Shown: one piece after another, positions 27,673-37,486 of the stretch
Layout of the letters: each line of letters opens with the position of its first letter
How positions within the stretch are numbered: position 1 is the stretch's first letter
Source: Candidatus Poribacteria bacterium
Lineage (GTDB): Bacteria > Poribacteria > WGA-4E > WGA-3G
Direction of reading: 5' to 3'
Length of the DNA: 64,000 nucleotides
NCBI GenBank assembly: GCA_028820635.1
Contig: JAPPIG010000131.1
Location: 62,001 to 126,000 of the forward strand
Notes under the pieces: generated by a model
The model's input: only the letters and a program-made list of their open reading frames with translations
Database searches by the model: none
What the model was told of the DNA's origin: nothing
Translations under genes and position numbers: made by a program

Positions 27673-28233
27673 ATGAACTTACTCGAAAAGAAAAGTATGC
27701 GTTCAACAACAATATTGGCGGTACGCCGAAATGGGCAGATCGCTATTGGTGGAGACGGTCAGGTCACGTTAGGTGATACAGCTATTAAACATAGTGCTCG
27801 CAAAATTCGCAAAATTTATCAGGATAGTGTGCTTATTGGGTTTGCGGGTTCTGGTTCAGATGCGCTTACTCTCTATGAAAATTTAGAGAAAAAATTGGAA
27901 CAGTACCGTGGCAACCTGCAGAAAGCTTCGGTTGAACTCGCAAGGGATTGGCGTAGTGATCGGATTCTTAGGCGTGCGGACGCTTTGATGATAGCAATCA
28001 ATGAAAACGATAGCTACCTGATTTCAGGTAACGGCGATCTCATCATCCCTGACGACGACATTCTCGCTATCGGTTCAGGTGGTTCTATTGCGCTCTCCGC
28101 TTCCAGAGCATTACTCAAATACTCAAAACTAACCGCCGCTGAGGTTGTCGCTGAAGCATTAAAAATTACGAGTGAAATCTGCATCTACACGAACGCACAG
28201 ATTGAAATTGAATCAATTGAGACTGAAGAATAG
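27673..28233 (+). CDS. hslV: ATP-dependent protease subunit HslV (ClpQ)
   Basis: The 186-aa peptidase subunit forms the HslVU (ClpQY) protease. The catalytic Thr12 opens TTILAVRRNGQIAIGGDGQVTLG, so an 11-residue propeptide must be removed. GSGGSIALSASRALL near residue 138 is the conserved second half. AGGA lies 7 bases before ATG 27673; a later ATG (27697) would leave only three residues before the Thr. hslU follows 68 bp on. Confidence 0.95.
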   Translation: MNLLEKKSMRSTTILAVRRNGQIAIGGDGQVTLGDTAIKHSARKIRKIYQDSVLIGFAGSGSDALTLYENLEKKLEQYRGNLQKASVELARDWRSDRILRRADALMIAINENDSYLISGNGDLIIPDDDILAIGSGGSIALSASRALLKYSKLTAAEVVAEALKITSEICIYTNAQIEIESIETEE

Positions 28234-28301
28234 GATACTCAAAATTTCTGTTATTTTGGTTCCAGCACAGAGGAGTGCTCACCACCTTTTAGGAGGTTAC
28301 A

Positions 28302-29804
28302 TTGGAGAAATCAGCTGTTGAAACGAAAATCTTGGCAGACGCACTAACCCCACGGCAGATTGTTGAAGAGCTTGATAAATACATTATCGGGCAGTTTGAG
28401 GCAAAGCGGAGCGTTGCGATTGCGCTGCGCAATCGCGCTCGTCGGCAGATGCTTACAGACGATATGCAAGATGAAGTTTCACCGAAAAATATCATCATGA
28501 TTGGCTCAACCGGTGTCGGTAAGACAGAAATTGCACGTCGCCTTGCGCGCCTTGTTGATGCCCCGTTCATCAAAGTTGAAGCGTCAAAGTATACTGAAAT
28601 TGGTTATGTTGGTCGCGACGTAGAATCGATGATTCGTGACCTTACAGAACTCTCGGTCAGCAAAGTAAAAGCAGAACAGACTACTGCTGTTGAAGAAGCT
28701 GCATTAGAATTGGCAGAAGAACGTCTGTTAGACTGTTTATTGCCGATGCCGCGGGCATTAAAAAGTCAGTCTCGTAGCAAACCGACTGATGAATTTGATG
28801 TTGACGAAGACATTGATATTGATGACATTGATATTGACGAAGATGAAGACGAAATTCAATTGCCGTTTGAATTTGAAACAACTGATGAACAAAACGAAGC
28901 TTTAGAAAAACAACGAGAACGACACCTTAAGACACGGGAAAAGTTACGGCAGCAGTTGAAGGAAGGCAAATTTGAAGATAGACCTGTTGAAATTAATATG
29001 AAAAGTAGAAGCATGCCGTTCGTTGAAATATTTTCGCCCGGTGGCATTGAGGAGATGGATATAAATTTCAAAGATATGTTCAGCAACATCCTCCCGAATC
29101 AGACAAAAAAACGACGAGTGCCTGTCTCCGAAGCGCGACAAATCTTGATGCAAGAGGAAGCGGAAAAATTGATTGATATGGATGCTGTCATCAGTGATGC
29201 AATTGAACGTGTTGAAAATTCTGGGATCGTCTTCTTAGACGAAATTGATAAAATCGCAGGACGAGAATCTCGGCAGGGACCCGATGTTTCCCGCGAAGGT
29301 GTGCAACGTGATATTTTGCCCATCATTGAGGGAAGCACAGTCGCAACAAAATATGGAGCGGTGCGTACACACCACATTTTATTTATCGCTGCGGGTGCTT
29401 TCCACGTCTCTAATCCATCAGACCTTATTCCTGAACTTCAGGGGAGGTTTCCTATCCGCGTTGAACTCAAAAGTCTAAATAAAAGCGACTTTCAGTCTAT
29501 TCTGACGGAGCCGAAAAATGCGTTAGTCAAACAGTATACGGCACTCCTCCAGACCGAGGGGATAGAGGCAACTATTACTGAAGATGCAATTGATGAAATC
29601 GCTGCGCTCGCGTTTCAGGTAAACGAGTCTGTGGAAGATATCGGCGCACGTCGTCTACACACCATCATGGAAAAACTTTTTGAAAATCTGTTTTTTGATG
29701 CACCTGATCTTGAGAAGAAGAGTGTTACCGTTGATGCGGATTATGTTAGAGGGGAATTGGCAGAAATCGTTAAGGATCAGGATTTGAGTAGGTACATTCT
29801 TTAG
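28302..29804 (+). CDS. hslU: ATPase subunit HslU (ClpY) with acidic insert
   Basis: The 500-aa AAA+ unfoldase is the partner of HslV. The start is TTG 7 bases past AGGAGG. Walker A is GSTGVGKT (68-75) and Walker B is [12 protein letters not shown]. The C-terminus ends in the usual YIL-type tail (RYIL) that docks into HslV. In the I-domain, residues 163-184 are almost all Asp/Glu alternating with Ile/Val ([19 protein letters not shown]). This makes the protein some 50 residues longer than E. coli HslU. The rest matches the family closely. Confidence 0.95.
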   Translation: MEKSAVETKILADALTPRQIVEELDKYIIGQFEAKRSVAIALRNRARRQMLTDDMQDEVSPKNIIMIGSTGVGKTEIARRLARLVDAPFIKVEASKYTEIGYVGRDVESMIRDLTELSVSKVKAEQTTAVEEAALELAEERLLDCLLPMPRALKSQSRSKPTDEFDVDEDIDIDDIDIDEDEDEIQLPFEFETTDEQNEALEKQRERHLKTREKLRQQLKEGKFEDRPVEINMKSRSMPFVEIFSPGGIEEMDINFKDMFSNILPNQTKKRRVPVSEARQILMQEEAEKLIDMDAVISDAIERVENSGIVFLDEIDKIAGRESRQGPDVSREGVQRDILPIIEGSTVATKYGAVRTHHILFIAAGAFHVSNPSDLIPELQGRFPIRVELKSLNKSDFQSILTEPKNALVKQYTALLQTEGIEATITEDAIDEIAALAFQVNESVEDIGARRLHTIMEKLFENLFFDAPDLEKKSVTVDADYVRGELAEIVKDQDLSRYIL

Positions 29805-30055
29805 GTTAGATATCGCAGGTCGTAGGTTGGTTAGAGCGGCAGCGAAACCCATAACTGTCAATTTTAGCGGTTCGACACCCGGTAGGCGCGTTTTGTAAAC
29901 GCGCCGAGCCATAAATCAGACGCTATAAACGGCGCGTTTACAAAACGCGCCTACTTTAGGGTAATAAATCGAGGTTAGAAACCCCTCCAACAAGAAAGAT
30001 TAGACACTAAATTGACACTTATAGGTAGAGCGGAAGCGAAACCTAACTTATAGGT
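29805..30055. other. intergenic region with palindromic repeats
   Basis: No gene is seen. It lies between the convergent hslU and TPR-lipoprotein genes. Two copies of the AGAGCG-AGCGAAACC repeat (about 29845 and 30026) flank the long inverted repeat at 29884-29952. Confidence 0.6.
29884..29952. repeat. perfect 23-bp inverted repeat, 23-bp loop
   Basis: AGGCGCGTTTTGTAAACGCG (continuing CCG) at 29884-29906 is exactly complementary to 29930-29952. Each arm itself contains CGCGTTT..AAACGCG, giving a cruciform-capable unit. It could act as a bidirectional terminator between convergent genes, though no T-run follows. Confidence 0.8.
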
Positions 30056-30970
30056 TTACCTATTACCCGAAGTCTGACGCAACCGTTTAGCAGTAAGATA
30101 TTGTTTTTCAAAGCGAGGTATACCTTCTGCCTTTTCAAGAAATGTGTCTAAATAGCGGTTCATCATAACGTGATCCGTTTTTTTCTGATAGGCAAGCGCA
30201 AGACGATAGTAAACCTCTACTTCATCAGCATCTAAAGATACACCTTTCTCATAGGCTTGGATAGCGCTGAGAACTTCGTCGGTTTCTTCGTAAGCCAGAC
30301 CAAGGTTAAAATAGACTGTAGCATCTCCGTCATCAAGTTCTATTCCTGCTTTGTAATACTGAATAGCCTCCGAATAAGATTCTCGGTTTAAATAAGCATC
30401 CGCAAGGTTGTAATAGGTATCCACAAATGTTGGATCGGAATCAAGAGCATTGCGGTAAGCCTCTAATGCTTCATCAAACCTGTCTGACATATCGTAAGCA
30501 TAACCAAGATTATTATAAAAGGCAGGGTTTTCTGGTGCTATTTCAAGCGCCGCTTGAAACATGTTTATTGCTAAGACAAATAAACGGAGGTCAATGTAAA
30601 CTAAACCCATGTTATTATAGGCGTGCTGATGTTTGTCGTCAAGCGACAGTGCTGTTTGGAAGGATTCTATCGCCTTTTCATGTTCACCTAACTGGTGATA
30701 GATTTTTCCTAACGCGACATGCCCTTCCGGATCAATCGGATTGAGTTCTTGCCCCATTTCGAGTTTTAAAGCATCGCGCTGAAGTTCTCTTCGCTGCTGT
30801 TGTGCCTCATCGGGAGCAGGGCATCCGTATAGAAAACAGCTTAACAGTAAGACGAATAGCAGCGTTGAGACACTTGGTAACCCCCCTGCCCCCCTTATCA
30901 GGTGGGAAAAGCGGTCTGGTTTCCTTACAATTTTAGAGGAGTACTGATGATTATTGACACACATACGCAT
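30056..30970 (-). CDS. TPR-repeat lipoprotein
   Basis: The open frame is 304 aa. A hydrophobic segment ends in a lipobox (FLYGC, about residue 50). Then come six to seven tetratricopeptide repeats from about residue 75 to 290 (AYNNMGLVYIDL, AFYNNLGYAYDM, VDTYYNLADAYL, VYFNLGLAYEE). It is likely outer- or inner-membrane anchored and acts as a protein-binding scaffold. The start is unsure: ATG 30970 would overlap the divergent amidohydrolase by 24 bp and gives a long N-region. No better start with an SD was found between it and the signal core. Confidence 0.75.
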   Translation of the reverse strand: MRMCVNNHQYSSKIVRKPDRFSHLIRGAGGLPSVSTLLFVLLLSCFLYGCPAPDEAQQQRRELQRDALKLEMGQELNPIDPEGHVALGKIYHQLGEHEKAIESFQTALSLDDKHQHAYNNMGLVYIDLRLFVLAINMFQAALEIAPENPAFYNNLGYAYDMSDRFDEALEAYRNALDSDPTFVDTYYNLADAYLNRESYSEAIQYYKAGIELDDGDATVYFNLGLAYEETDEVLSAIQAYEKGVSLDADEVEVYYRLALAYQKKTDHVMMNRYLDTFLEKAEGIPRFEKQYLTAKRLRQTSGNR

Positions 30971-31783
30971 TTTTATGACCCGACACGACCAGAAGGTGTG
31001 CCGTGGCCGAACCCTAATGACGATCTGCTTTACCGAAAGGTCATGCCGGACGATTACAAAAAACTTGCTGTGCCTGAAGGTGTAACAGGGACTGTAGTCG
31101 TTGAGGCAAGCAAGTGGGTTGAAGACAACCAGTGGATTCTTGACCTTGCTGCAAATGAGCCGTTTATTGTTGGATTCGTTGGTAATTTAAACCCGAACGA
31201 TGCCGATTTTGAAGAGAACCTAACTCGGTTTTCTGCTCACCCGCTTTTCCGAGGAATACGTCTCGGTGGTGGACACCTGCAGTCACTTAACGACGCAGAC
31301 TTCATGAAAAATATTGAGAAATTGGCAGAGAAGGAACTCACCTTAGACCTGCTCATAAACCCTGATGCACTACGAAACGTGCCTGCCTTAGTTGAACATA
31401 CACCAACGATGCGGGTTGTGATTAATCACGTCGCTGGCGTTCGTGTTGATGGTAATCCACCTGATGCCGCGTGGGTTTCAGCCATACAAGAGGTTGCGCG
31501 CTATCCGAATGTTTACTGCAAGGTATCAGGTTTAGCCGAACACACAGGACAAACTCCTGCACCTGAAGATGTCGCCTACTACACACCAACAATTGATGTT
31601 TTATGGAAAGCGTTTGGTGAAGACAGACTCATCTACGGAAGCAACTGGCCCGTATCCGAACGTTTCGCGCAGTATAAAGTCGTGCAAAAGATTGTAAACG
31701 ACTACTTCAGTGCGAAAGGCGATGAAGTTATGGCAAAGTTCTTCTGGCAAAATGCAAAGGCAGCGTACCAATTATCGGTTTAA
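30947..31783 (+). CDS. amidohydrolase-family TIM-barrel hydrolase
   Basis: The 278-aa metal-dependent hydrolase starts MIIDTHTHFYDP, the HxH metal motif of the amidohydrolase-2 (ACMSD/PDC lactonase-like) family. FRGIRLGGGH, VVINHVAG (metal His) and YGSNWPVSE (catalytic Asp position replaced by Asn-Trp-Pro) follow in order. I chose ATG 30947 because GAGGAG lies 6 bases before it. Members open lactones or decarboxylate; the substrate is unknown. It is divergent from the TPR lipoprotein. Its stop codon overlaps that of the convergent nitroreductase by four bases (TTAA). Confidence 0.85.
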   Translation: MIIDTHTHFYDPTRPEGVPWPNPNDDLLYRKVMPDDYKKLAVPEGVTGTVVVEASKWVEDNQWILDLAANEPFIVGFVGNLNPNDADFEENLTRFSAHPLFRGIRLGGGHLQSLNDADFMKNIEKLAEKELTLDLLINPDALRNVPALVEHTPTMRVVINHVAGVRVDGNPPDAAWVSAIQEVARYPNVYCKVSGLAEHTGQTPAPEDVAYYTPTIDVLWKAFGEDRLIYGSNWPVSERFAQYKVVQKIVNDYFSAKGDEVMAKFFWQNAKAAYQLSV

Positions 31784-32349
31784 GCCACCCAGCGAATAAA
31801 TTCAGCCGCAGCCTTCCGTTTCGGTTCTTTTATCTCTGCAGGATAACCGGTATAGAAAAAACCGATGATGTATTCCTGCGATGAATCTATCCCAAGCAAC
31901 TGATAGGTCTTTTCTTCCATCGTGATTCTGCCGGTGCTCCATTGCATGCCGACACCTGCATCCCACGCAGCGAGTTGGACGTTCTGCATTGCACAACAGG
32001 CAGCGGCATAGTCTTCACGTTGCCTTTGTTCGTCTCCGTCTTGGACACATGACACAGCAATAATCGTTGGTTTAGACATGAATTTTTCGTAAGCCAATTC
32101 GCCTATCTTGGCAAGATTTTCTGCATCAACGTGGTCTGGTGTGTCCTCCATCTTGATTTCTCGGTAACGTTGTGCAAGGGTCAACTTTGTTTTTTCACCG
32201 ATTACGGTGAACCGCCACGGCTCTGTGACATGGTGATTCGGTGCCCATATCCCATAACTGAAGATCTGTTCAATTACGTCGTTCGGTACGGGTTCCTGTT
32301 TGAATTTGAAAATGGTTCGTCTTGAAAGTATTGCGTCTTTTACGTCCAT
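31780..32349 (-). CDS. nitroreductase-family FMN enzyme
   Basis: The 189-aa enzyme has ILSRRTIFKFKQEPVP (FMN phosphate-binding Arg pair) and SYGIWAPNHHVTEPWRF, the usual nitroreductase start. AGVGMQWSTG comes later. It is soluble, probably a homodimer using NAD(P)H. Substrates could be nitroaromatics, quinones or flavin. AGGAG lies before the ATG. Confidence 0.88.
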   Translation of the reverse strand: MDVKDAILSRRTIFKFKQEPVPNDVIEQIFSYGIWAPNHHVTEPWRFTVIGEKTKLTLAQRYREIKMEDTPDHVDAENLAKIGELAYEKFMSKPTIIAVSCVQDGDEQRQREDYAAACCAMQNVQLAAWDAGVGMQWSTGRITMEEKTYQLLGIDSSQEYIIGFFYTGYPAEIKEPKRKAAAEFIRWVA

Positions 32350-32383
32350 GAAATTCTCCTTTTTGATTTATAATCATTCACAT

Positions 32384-33673
32384 CTATGGATGCTTTAACA
32401 TTGCAGCGATGTCTTTCGGCACTTTAACGTCATTTCTCCGTTCAAACGCCTCAACGTCTTTATAATCGTTATGAAACGATGTAACGATATCAACTCCCAT
32501 GTCTTTAGCAACTTTTAAGTCTGACCGTGCTTCATCCCATTCCTTAAGATGTAACCATGCTTCACCGCGATTATTATATGCTTCACCAAGTTCTGAATTT
32601 AATTCTATTGTCTTGCTATAGTCTTTGATGGCTTTATCAAAATTGCCTTTGCGAAGGTAAACATTACCACGATTATAATAGGGATGAAAGAGTTTTGGAT
32701 TCAAATCTACCGCCTTACTATAGTCTTTGATGGCAAGATCCAATTCGCTCTTTTCATGGTAAGCAAGACCACGGTTGTAATACGCTTCAACAAAATTCGG
32801 GTTTAGTTTTATCGCTATGTCATAGTCTTCAATAGCGCGCTCAATCTCACCTTTATTGCGGTAAACAGCACCGCGATTGCAATAGGGTTCGGCATAATCG
32901 GATTTCAGTTCTATCGCTTTGTTGCAGTCTTCAATGGCTTTATCATACTTGCCTTTGCTGCGATAGACAGCACCACGATTATTATAGGCTAACTCATAGT
33001 CTGGTTCAAGCTCAATCGCTTTGGTAAAATCTTTAATGGCAAGATCATGCTCACCTTTTTCGCCGTAATCAACACCTCGATTATTATAGATTTTAGCATC
33101 ATTCGGATTAAAATAAATTGCTTTAGAGTAAGCCTTTATCGCCATGTTTTTTTGCCCAAGAAGAGTCTGAACGTTCCCATATTGGAACGCCAATTCTGCT
33201 TGTAGTTTTTCACTGGATTTTCTGGAAGAATCCTCCTGAAACTGCAATTTGTTAATGGTTTGTCGGATACCTTCTACTACATTTTGCCAGCCAGCACTCT
33301 TATGTTCCCATTCGCTAATGGGTTTACCTCTGTCCGGAAGTGCCTGAAAGTCACTGAGTTTGTGATATAACCAATCACAAGACTCCAAGATAATTGGGAT
33401 AACCTTTATATCAGCGTTTAATGCTTCTGCCAATTCCTTATTGCAGTTTTCAGAGGCAAGACTGTAAGCAGAAACAAGATAAAGAAGGATATCCGAATCG
33501 TCGAGATTACTGAAAATTGCATCGCGCCAAATATCACCTGCTGTGATTTCATTGTCATTCCAGATGCTTATTAAACCGTCACTTTTCATTACACCAAGGC
33601 GCGTTATTAATTCGTCCTTGGCTTTGGTATCTTTATGTGCATAGGTAATGAATATCTTTAGTGGTCTGCTCAT
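32384..33673 (-). CDS. TIR-domain protein with TPR array
   Basis: The protein is 429 aa from ATG 33673 (MSRPLKIF), preceded by AGGA; an earlier in-frame ATG adds 25 unrelated residues. Residues 5-140 form a TIR domain: KIFITYAHKD opens it, and SENCNKEL carries Glu80 at the position of the catalytic Glu of TIR NADases. A linker and about seven TPRs follow (about 175-400, YNNRGAVY-type units). TIR-TPR proteins may sense a partner through the TPRs and cleave NAD+, or act as signalling adaptors. No CBASS, Thoeris or STAND partner lies alongside, so a defence role is only a possibility. Confidence 0.8.
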   Translation of the reverse strand: MSRPLKIFITYAHKDTKAKDELITRLGVMKSDGLISIWNDNEITAGDIWRDAIFSNLDDSDILLYLVSAYSLASENCNKELAEALNADIKVIPIILESCDWLYHKLSDFQALPDRGKPISEWEHKSAGWQNVVEGIRQTINKLQFQEDSSRKSSEKLQAELAFQYGNVQTLLGQKNMAIKAYSKAIYFNPNDAKIYNNRGVDYGEKGEHDLAIKDFTKAIELEPDYELAYNNRGAVYRSKGKYDKAIEDCNKAIELKSDYAEPYCNRGAVYRNKGEIERAIEDYDIAIKLNPNFVEAYYNRGLAYHEKSELDLAIKDYSKAVDLNPKLFHPYYNRGNVYLRKGNFDKAIKDYSKTIELNSELGEAYNNRGEAWLHLKEWDEARSDLKVAKDMGVDIVTSFHNDYKDVEAFERRNDVKVPKDIAAMLKHP

Positions 33674-33763
33674 CACTTTTCTTTTTCCTGATGCATGTTT
33701 GTCGGAATTCCCAGCGAGAATCAGTACTATGTCGGCATAAACTGACAAACAGTACGTTACGAT

Positions 33764-36661
33764 TTATTTTTTGCGACCAAGGGCTTTTAGTGTCAAATCC
33801 ACGCCATAGCGAGCGTGTGGGACAATATCATCCTTTGGGTGTTCTTTAATGGCTTTTTGATACCAACTTAAAGCATGTTTTAACGTTTCTATCGCTTGCT
33901 GTTTTTGTCCCGCGTTATTTTGTTTTGTGCCCAGTTTGTAATAGGCCTCACCTATCTGATAGGTACAGTAAGGGATGTAATCGCTAACTTCTTTATGATC
34001 ATTAAGAATCCGTTTATACGCTGTGACAGCTTCACTCCAGCTTTCCATGTGGAAATGACTATCCGCTATACCGAGTTTTGCTTCGGCAATAAAATGACTA
34101 TCTGGATATCTTTCGAGGAGATTCGTATACGAAACAATTGCGTTTTTATATTTCCCCTGGTCAAAGTAAATCCTTCCAATAGCAGACTGAACTTCTGCTT
34201 GAAGTCCCCAGTCAGAGGTACTTTGGAGTGCTAACTTGTAATTTGCTCTCGCTTTATCGTAGTCCTTCCGCTGAGTATAAATCGCCCCTTGATCAAAGTA
34301 CGCCGCAGTGATAAGTTCATGTTCTGGAAATTGCGCGATGAACTTGGTATAACGACCAAGTGCTTCATCGTTCTTATTCAACTGATGCAAACAGTACGCG
34401 GCTTTATACATAGATTCGGCATGCAGGTCAGGGTAATTTTTAAACTCCTCAGTCGCGAATTTATCGAATTCCGGGTAAGCCTGATCATAATTGTTTTCAT
34501 CAAGGAACGATTGTGCTATTAGAAGCTGCGCATCGTCCTTGAATTCAGAATTAGGAAAGTTAACAAGAATGTTATTGAAAGCAGTTCGAGAATCTTGATA
34601 GTTTCCTAACTTATAATTCAATTGTCCAATAGCGTACCATGCATTTTCTACTTGAGGACTATTTGGAAAATTTTCTATCAACTGTTTAAACTTTGTTTCC
34701 GCAAGTGTAAATTGCTCTGTTTGATAGAGAACATGTCCCCAGAGATACGTTAACCCTTCTTGATGTTTAGGAATAGTTGCGTTAGGAGCGGAATTTTCAA
34801 TGAATTGAATCGCAGTTTCATAATGATTAACTTCATCTGTCTGTTCAGCAAGTCTATAATAAGAAACCGCTATTTTAAAGTTGGCGAGCGTAGTGAAATC
34901 CTTATCAATCACTTCGGTTTTCACACCATGCTTTCTTGATTCTTCAAGAGCCTTAGTATACTTGATGATCGCCCCTTCATAATCTGCTTGCCCAGATAAC
35001 TCTTCAGCAGCTTGGAAGAGTTGTTCAACAAAACTTGGAGATCTACCTAAATTCAGCGCTGAAATCACCATGTCAAACTGTGAATCCCATGCATCCCGCT
35101 TAACACTCCCTTTCTCAACTCCAAGAACCAGCAACCCCACATTCTGCAATATACTATTCTCACGAATCTTTTTCAGAAAATAATCCGTTTCTAATCCTAC
35201 CTCTGCTGCAGCGTGTGCTGCATCAAGCGGTCCCTCAAACTGCTTGACGAGTTGCTGTATCGGTTCACTTCCACCAAAAACACCGCCAGCCGCTGCAATC
35301 GCTTGCCGATAACGCGCAATATCCGCGCTGACAAGACGATCCATTGTTGACTTTTCGGTATAGAGACGTAACGCTTGTGCTTTGTCGTAAGACGGGTTTA
35401 GATTCTGCTCAATAACCGTGCGTATTCCATCTGCGAACGTCTTCATTCCTTCTGTGTGGCAGCCCATGCACGATAGTCCATTGCGAACAACAGGGTCTCG
35501 CGACCCCGCATCTGACACTATGTTAATCGGTGCTTCGTCAAGTCGTTCACCTGTGGCAGTGGAGAGATAGTATGCCTGCAATCCATTGGGCAGGTTGAAG
35601 ATAATCTCACCGCCATCATGCGTAAAATCAAGCGGATGTGTAAAGATATTCTGTTTGCCGACATTCCCCGCAAAGTCGTAGGATTTCCAATACGCACCGT
35701 ACCGCGATTTGTGGCGTTCCACAATGCGGTTGTTGACTGATACACCAGATTCGCTAAAACCTGCGCGCCAGACGCGAACACCTGGTGCATTCTTGAGGTT
35801 TTCGGCAATGTTTACCTCAAGTTGTGTTTCTAATTCTCGGTCTGTTTTCGGCAAGTCAAGAATATCGTGATAAAGCGGTGGTAGTGAAGCAGTAGCGATA
35901 AACCAATCAGCACGGATAAACGGCAATTCGCAATCTGTCTCTTCACATAACGTTGTGTATGTTGCAGACTTTAACTGAACACCATAGGGATATGCCTGCT
36001 CAATTTTATACCACTTATCAGTTTTGATGTCCCACTCATAGTTTCGGAGGTCTATGTAAAAGATGGTCTCCTCTTGGTCAATCGGTTTCGGTTTGATTAC
36101 CTCGGCACCCCAAGAGAGACTATTTATGAGTTTTGATAAGGCAATCCGATAGGCACGGAGGTTAGCATCTGTTGCACCTGCATTGTAAAGATGCGTGAGT
36201 GTGAAATAGCGTGCAAAGGAACGGTCAAAGTCAGAAAGCGATGTCACATGGGTATGAATGGATTTGAGCATCGCCTCGGTAGTGATGAAGTCGCGTTTAG
36301 GTTTGGGAATTGCCTCCCAATCTGGCGCGCCTGCTTCAATCCAGCGGCGAATGGTGGCGATTGCCTCAGTGTCTAACGGGTCTTGTCCTAACGGCATTTG
36401 CGAACCGTTATCGGTATCACCAAGTAAGCGCAGATAGAATTCGGAGGCATCAGGTTGGCGCGGAAGGACTGATTTGTCTTCAATTAAATTGGAATGCTTA
36501 ATCGTGAGAATATCTGCATAAGACCCGAATTCACCGTGGCAGTCAAGGCAGTGCTGTTCAAAAATAGTGAACGCTTGCTGTGCAATATTTTGTTGAGCAT
36601 GTGCAATTTGATGGTTTAAAACAAACATCAGTAAGCAAAAAATCATGTAACGGTTCTTCAT
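33764..36661 (-). CDS. exported di-haem cytochrome c-like protein with C-terminal TPR array
   Basis: The 965-aa protein has a signal peptide ending IAHA (about residue 22). CLDCH (38-42) is a cytochrome c site like those of planctomycete PSCyt1 domains, and GSQMPLG and IRRWIEAGAPDW follow. A second haem motif, CMGCH, is near residue 396. From about 540 to 950 it is a tandem TPR/YbgF-like array (ENAWYAIGQLNYKLGNYQDSRTAF). Joining a redox part to a long scaffold is unusual. It should lie in the periplasm. AGAGGA precedes the ATG. It ends 91 bp before the TIR-TPR gene on the same strand; whether they are linked is unknown. Confidence 0.8.
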   Translation of the reverse strand: MKNRYMIFCLLMFVLNHQIAHAQQNIAQQAFTIFEQHCLDCHGEFGSYADILTIKHSNLIEDKSVLPRQPDASEFYLRLLGDTDNGSQMPLGQDPLDTEAIATIRRWIEAGAPDWEAIPKPKRDFITTEAMLKSIHTHVTSLSDFDRSFARYFTLTHLYNAGATDANLRAYRIALSKLINSLSWGAEVIKPKPIDQEETIFYIDLRNYEWDIKTDKWYKIEQAYPYGVQLKSATYTTLCEETDCELPFIRADWFIATASLPPLYHDILDLPKTDRELETQLEVNIAENLKNAPGVRVWRAGFSESGVSVNNRIVERHKSRYGAYWKSYDFAGNVGKQNIFTHPLDFTHDGGEIIFNLPNGLQAYYLSTATGERLDEAPINIVSDAGSRDPVVRNGLSCMGCHTEGMKTFADGIRTVIEQNLNPSYDKAQALRLYTEKSTMDRLVSADIARYRQAIAAAGGVFGGSEPIQQLVKQFEGPLDAAHAAAEVGLETDYFLKKIRENSILQNVGLLVLGVEKGSVKRDAWDSQFDMVISALNLGRSPSFVEQLFQAAEELSGQADYEGAIIKYTKALEESRKHGVKTEVIDKDFTTLANFKIAVSYYRLAEQTDEVNHYETAIQFIENSAPNATIPKHQEGLTYLWGHVLYQTEQFTLAETKFKQLIENFPNSPQVENAWYAIGQLNYKLGNYQDSRTAFNNILVNFPNSEFKDDAQLLIAQSFLDENNYDQAYPEFDKFATEEFKNYPDLHAESMYKAAYCLHQLNKNDEALGRYTKFIAQFPEHELITAAYFDQGAIYTQRKDYDKARANYKLALQSTSDWGLQAEVQSAIGRIYFDQGKYKNAIVSYTNLLERYPDSHFIAEAKLGIADSHFHMESWSEAVTAYKRILNDHKEVSDYIPYCTYQIGEAYYKLGTKQNNAGQKQQAIETLKHALSWYQKAIKEHPKDDIVPHARYGVDLTLKALGRKK

Positions 36662-36768
36662 ATCTTTTCCTCTATTCGTCTATCTGATAAGTAACACTTA
36701 CCTATATTTTCAGTTAGCAGGAAGACGAAAATGCCCGGAAGGAGCCAGTTATTAGCATAAGTTTTGAA

Positions 36769-37146
36769 TTAAGCATCAAGGATAGGAATGTTATATGCTC
36801 TCAGTCTCGAATCACGGGTAACAAGCATCAGGTTTTCAACTTTGGTCTTGGCGACTAACAGTCTATCAAACGGATCATCATGGTGAAATGGTAAGTCTTG
36901 CACCTCCCAGACATGTTTATAATTGATAGGGATTAACGTAAATCCTGCATCCCCTATCATCTGCTTAAGGTTGTCAGGAGCTTCAAGTTTACCGAGTGTC
37001 TTTTTAATTGCAATCTCCCATGCCGATACCACACTGACAATAACTTCGTTATTGGTGTCTTTTATGGATGTCAATGCCTGTTCGGATAATAGTGTTGGGT
37101 CATCAAGCCACCACAACAAAACGTGGGTATCTAATAGCAGATTCAT
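36769..37146 (-). CDS. VapC-type PIN toxin (RNase)
   Basis: The 125-aa PIN domain protein opens MNLLLDTHVLLWW. The four acidic residues Asp6, Glu44, Asp94 and Asp112 are in the expected places (SAWEIAIKK, DPFDRLLVA, VTRDSRL). The toxin is an endoribonuclease that needs Mg2+. Its ATG overlaps the antitoxin stop by four bases. The pair looks intact, unlike the broken pair at 9.5 kb. Confidence 0.93.
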   Translation of the reverse strand: MNLLLDTHVLLWWLDDPTLLSEQALTSIKDTNNEVIVSVVSAWEIAIKKTLGKLEAPDNLKQMIGDAGFTLIPINYKHVWEVQDLPFHHDDPFDRLLVAKTKVENLMLVTRDSRLRAYNIPILDA

Positions 37147-37385
37147 TCGTTTTTCCCGAGAAAAGCAGCCATAAACGATTCAGGCAATTCATCAAAATCT
37201 TCGGCAATCTTCACTTTTCCCTTCCACTGTCCACCACGGCGAGGTTTCTTGTCATCTTGCTTTAAAGGTATTAATTTGGCAACGGAAGTGCCGTTGCTAT
37301 CAAATATAATCTCCTCTCCAGCGACAGCTCGCTTGACTAACTGTGCCAAATAATCTTCTGTCTGTTCATGTATATCAATGTGCAT
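37143..37385 (-). CDS. Phd/YefM-type antitoxin
   Basis: The 80-aa protein begins at ATG 37385 (MHIDIHEQ), with AAGAGG 8 bases before it; the longer frame has no SD. Residues 5-40 (EQTEDYLAQLVKRAVAGEEIIFDSNGTSVAKLIPL) match the Phd/YefM DNA-binding fold. The tail (GGQWKGKVKIAEDFDELPESFM) is the usual toxin-wrapping part. It should repress its own operon. Confidence 0.9.
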   Translation of the reverse strand: MHIDIHEQTEDYLAQLVKRAVAGEEIIFDSNGTSVAKLIPLKQDDKKPRRGGQWKGKVKIAEDFDELPESFMAAFLGKNE

Positions 37386-37486
37386 TTGTCTTACCTCTTG
37401 TCCGTTTGCATAATATTGTACTACATACACCGCAGGAATACAACACGTTTAGAATTAGAATGTTTGTCAACTTATAGTAAAATGGC

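Noticed and set aside
32480-33150. Repeated DNA pattern suggesting a tandem repeat array
   Set aside because: It is explained by the TPR protein repeats (about 102-bp period) of the TIR-TPR gene.
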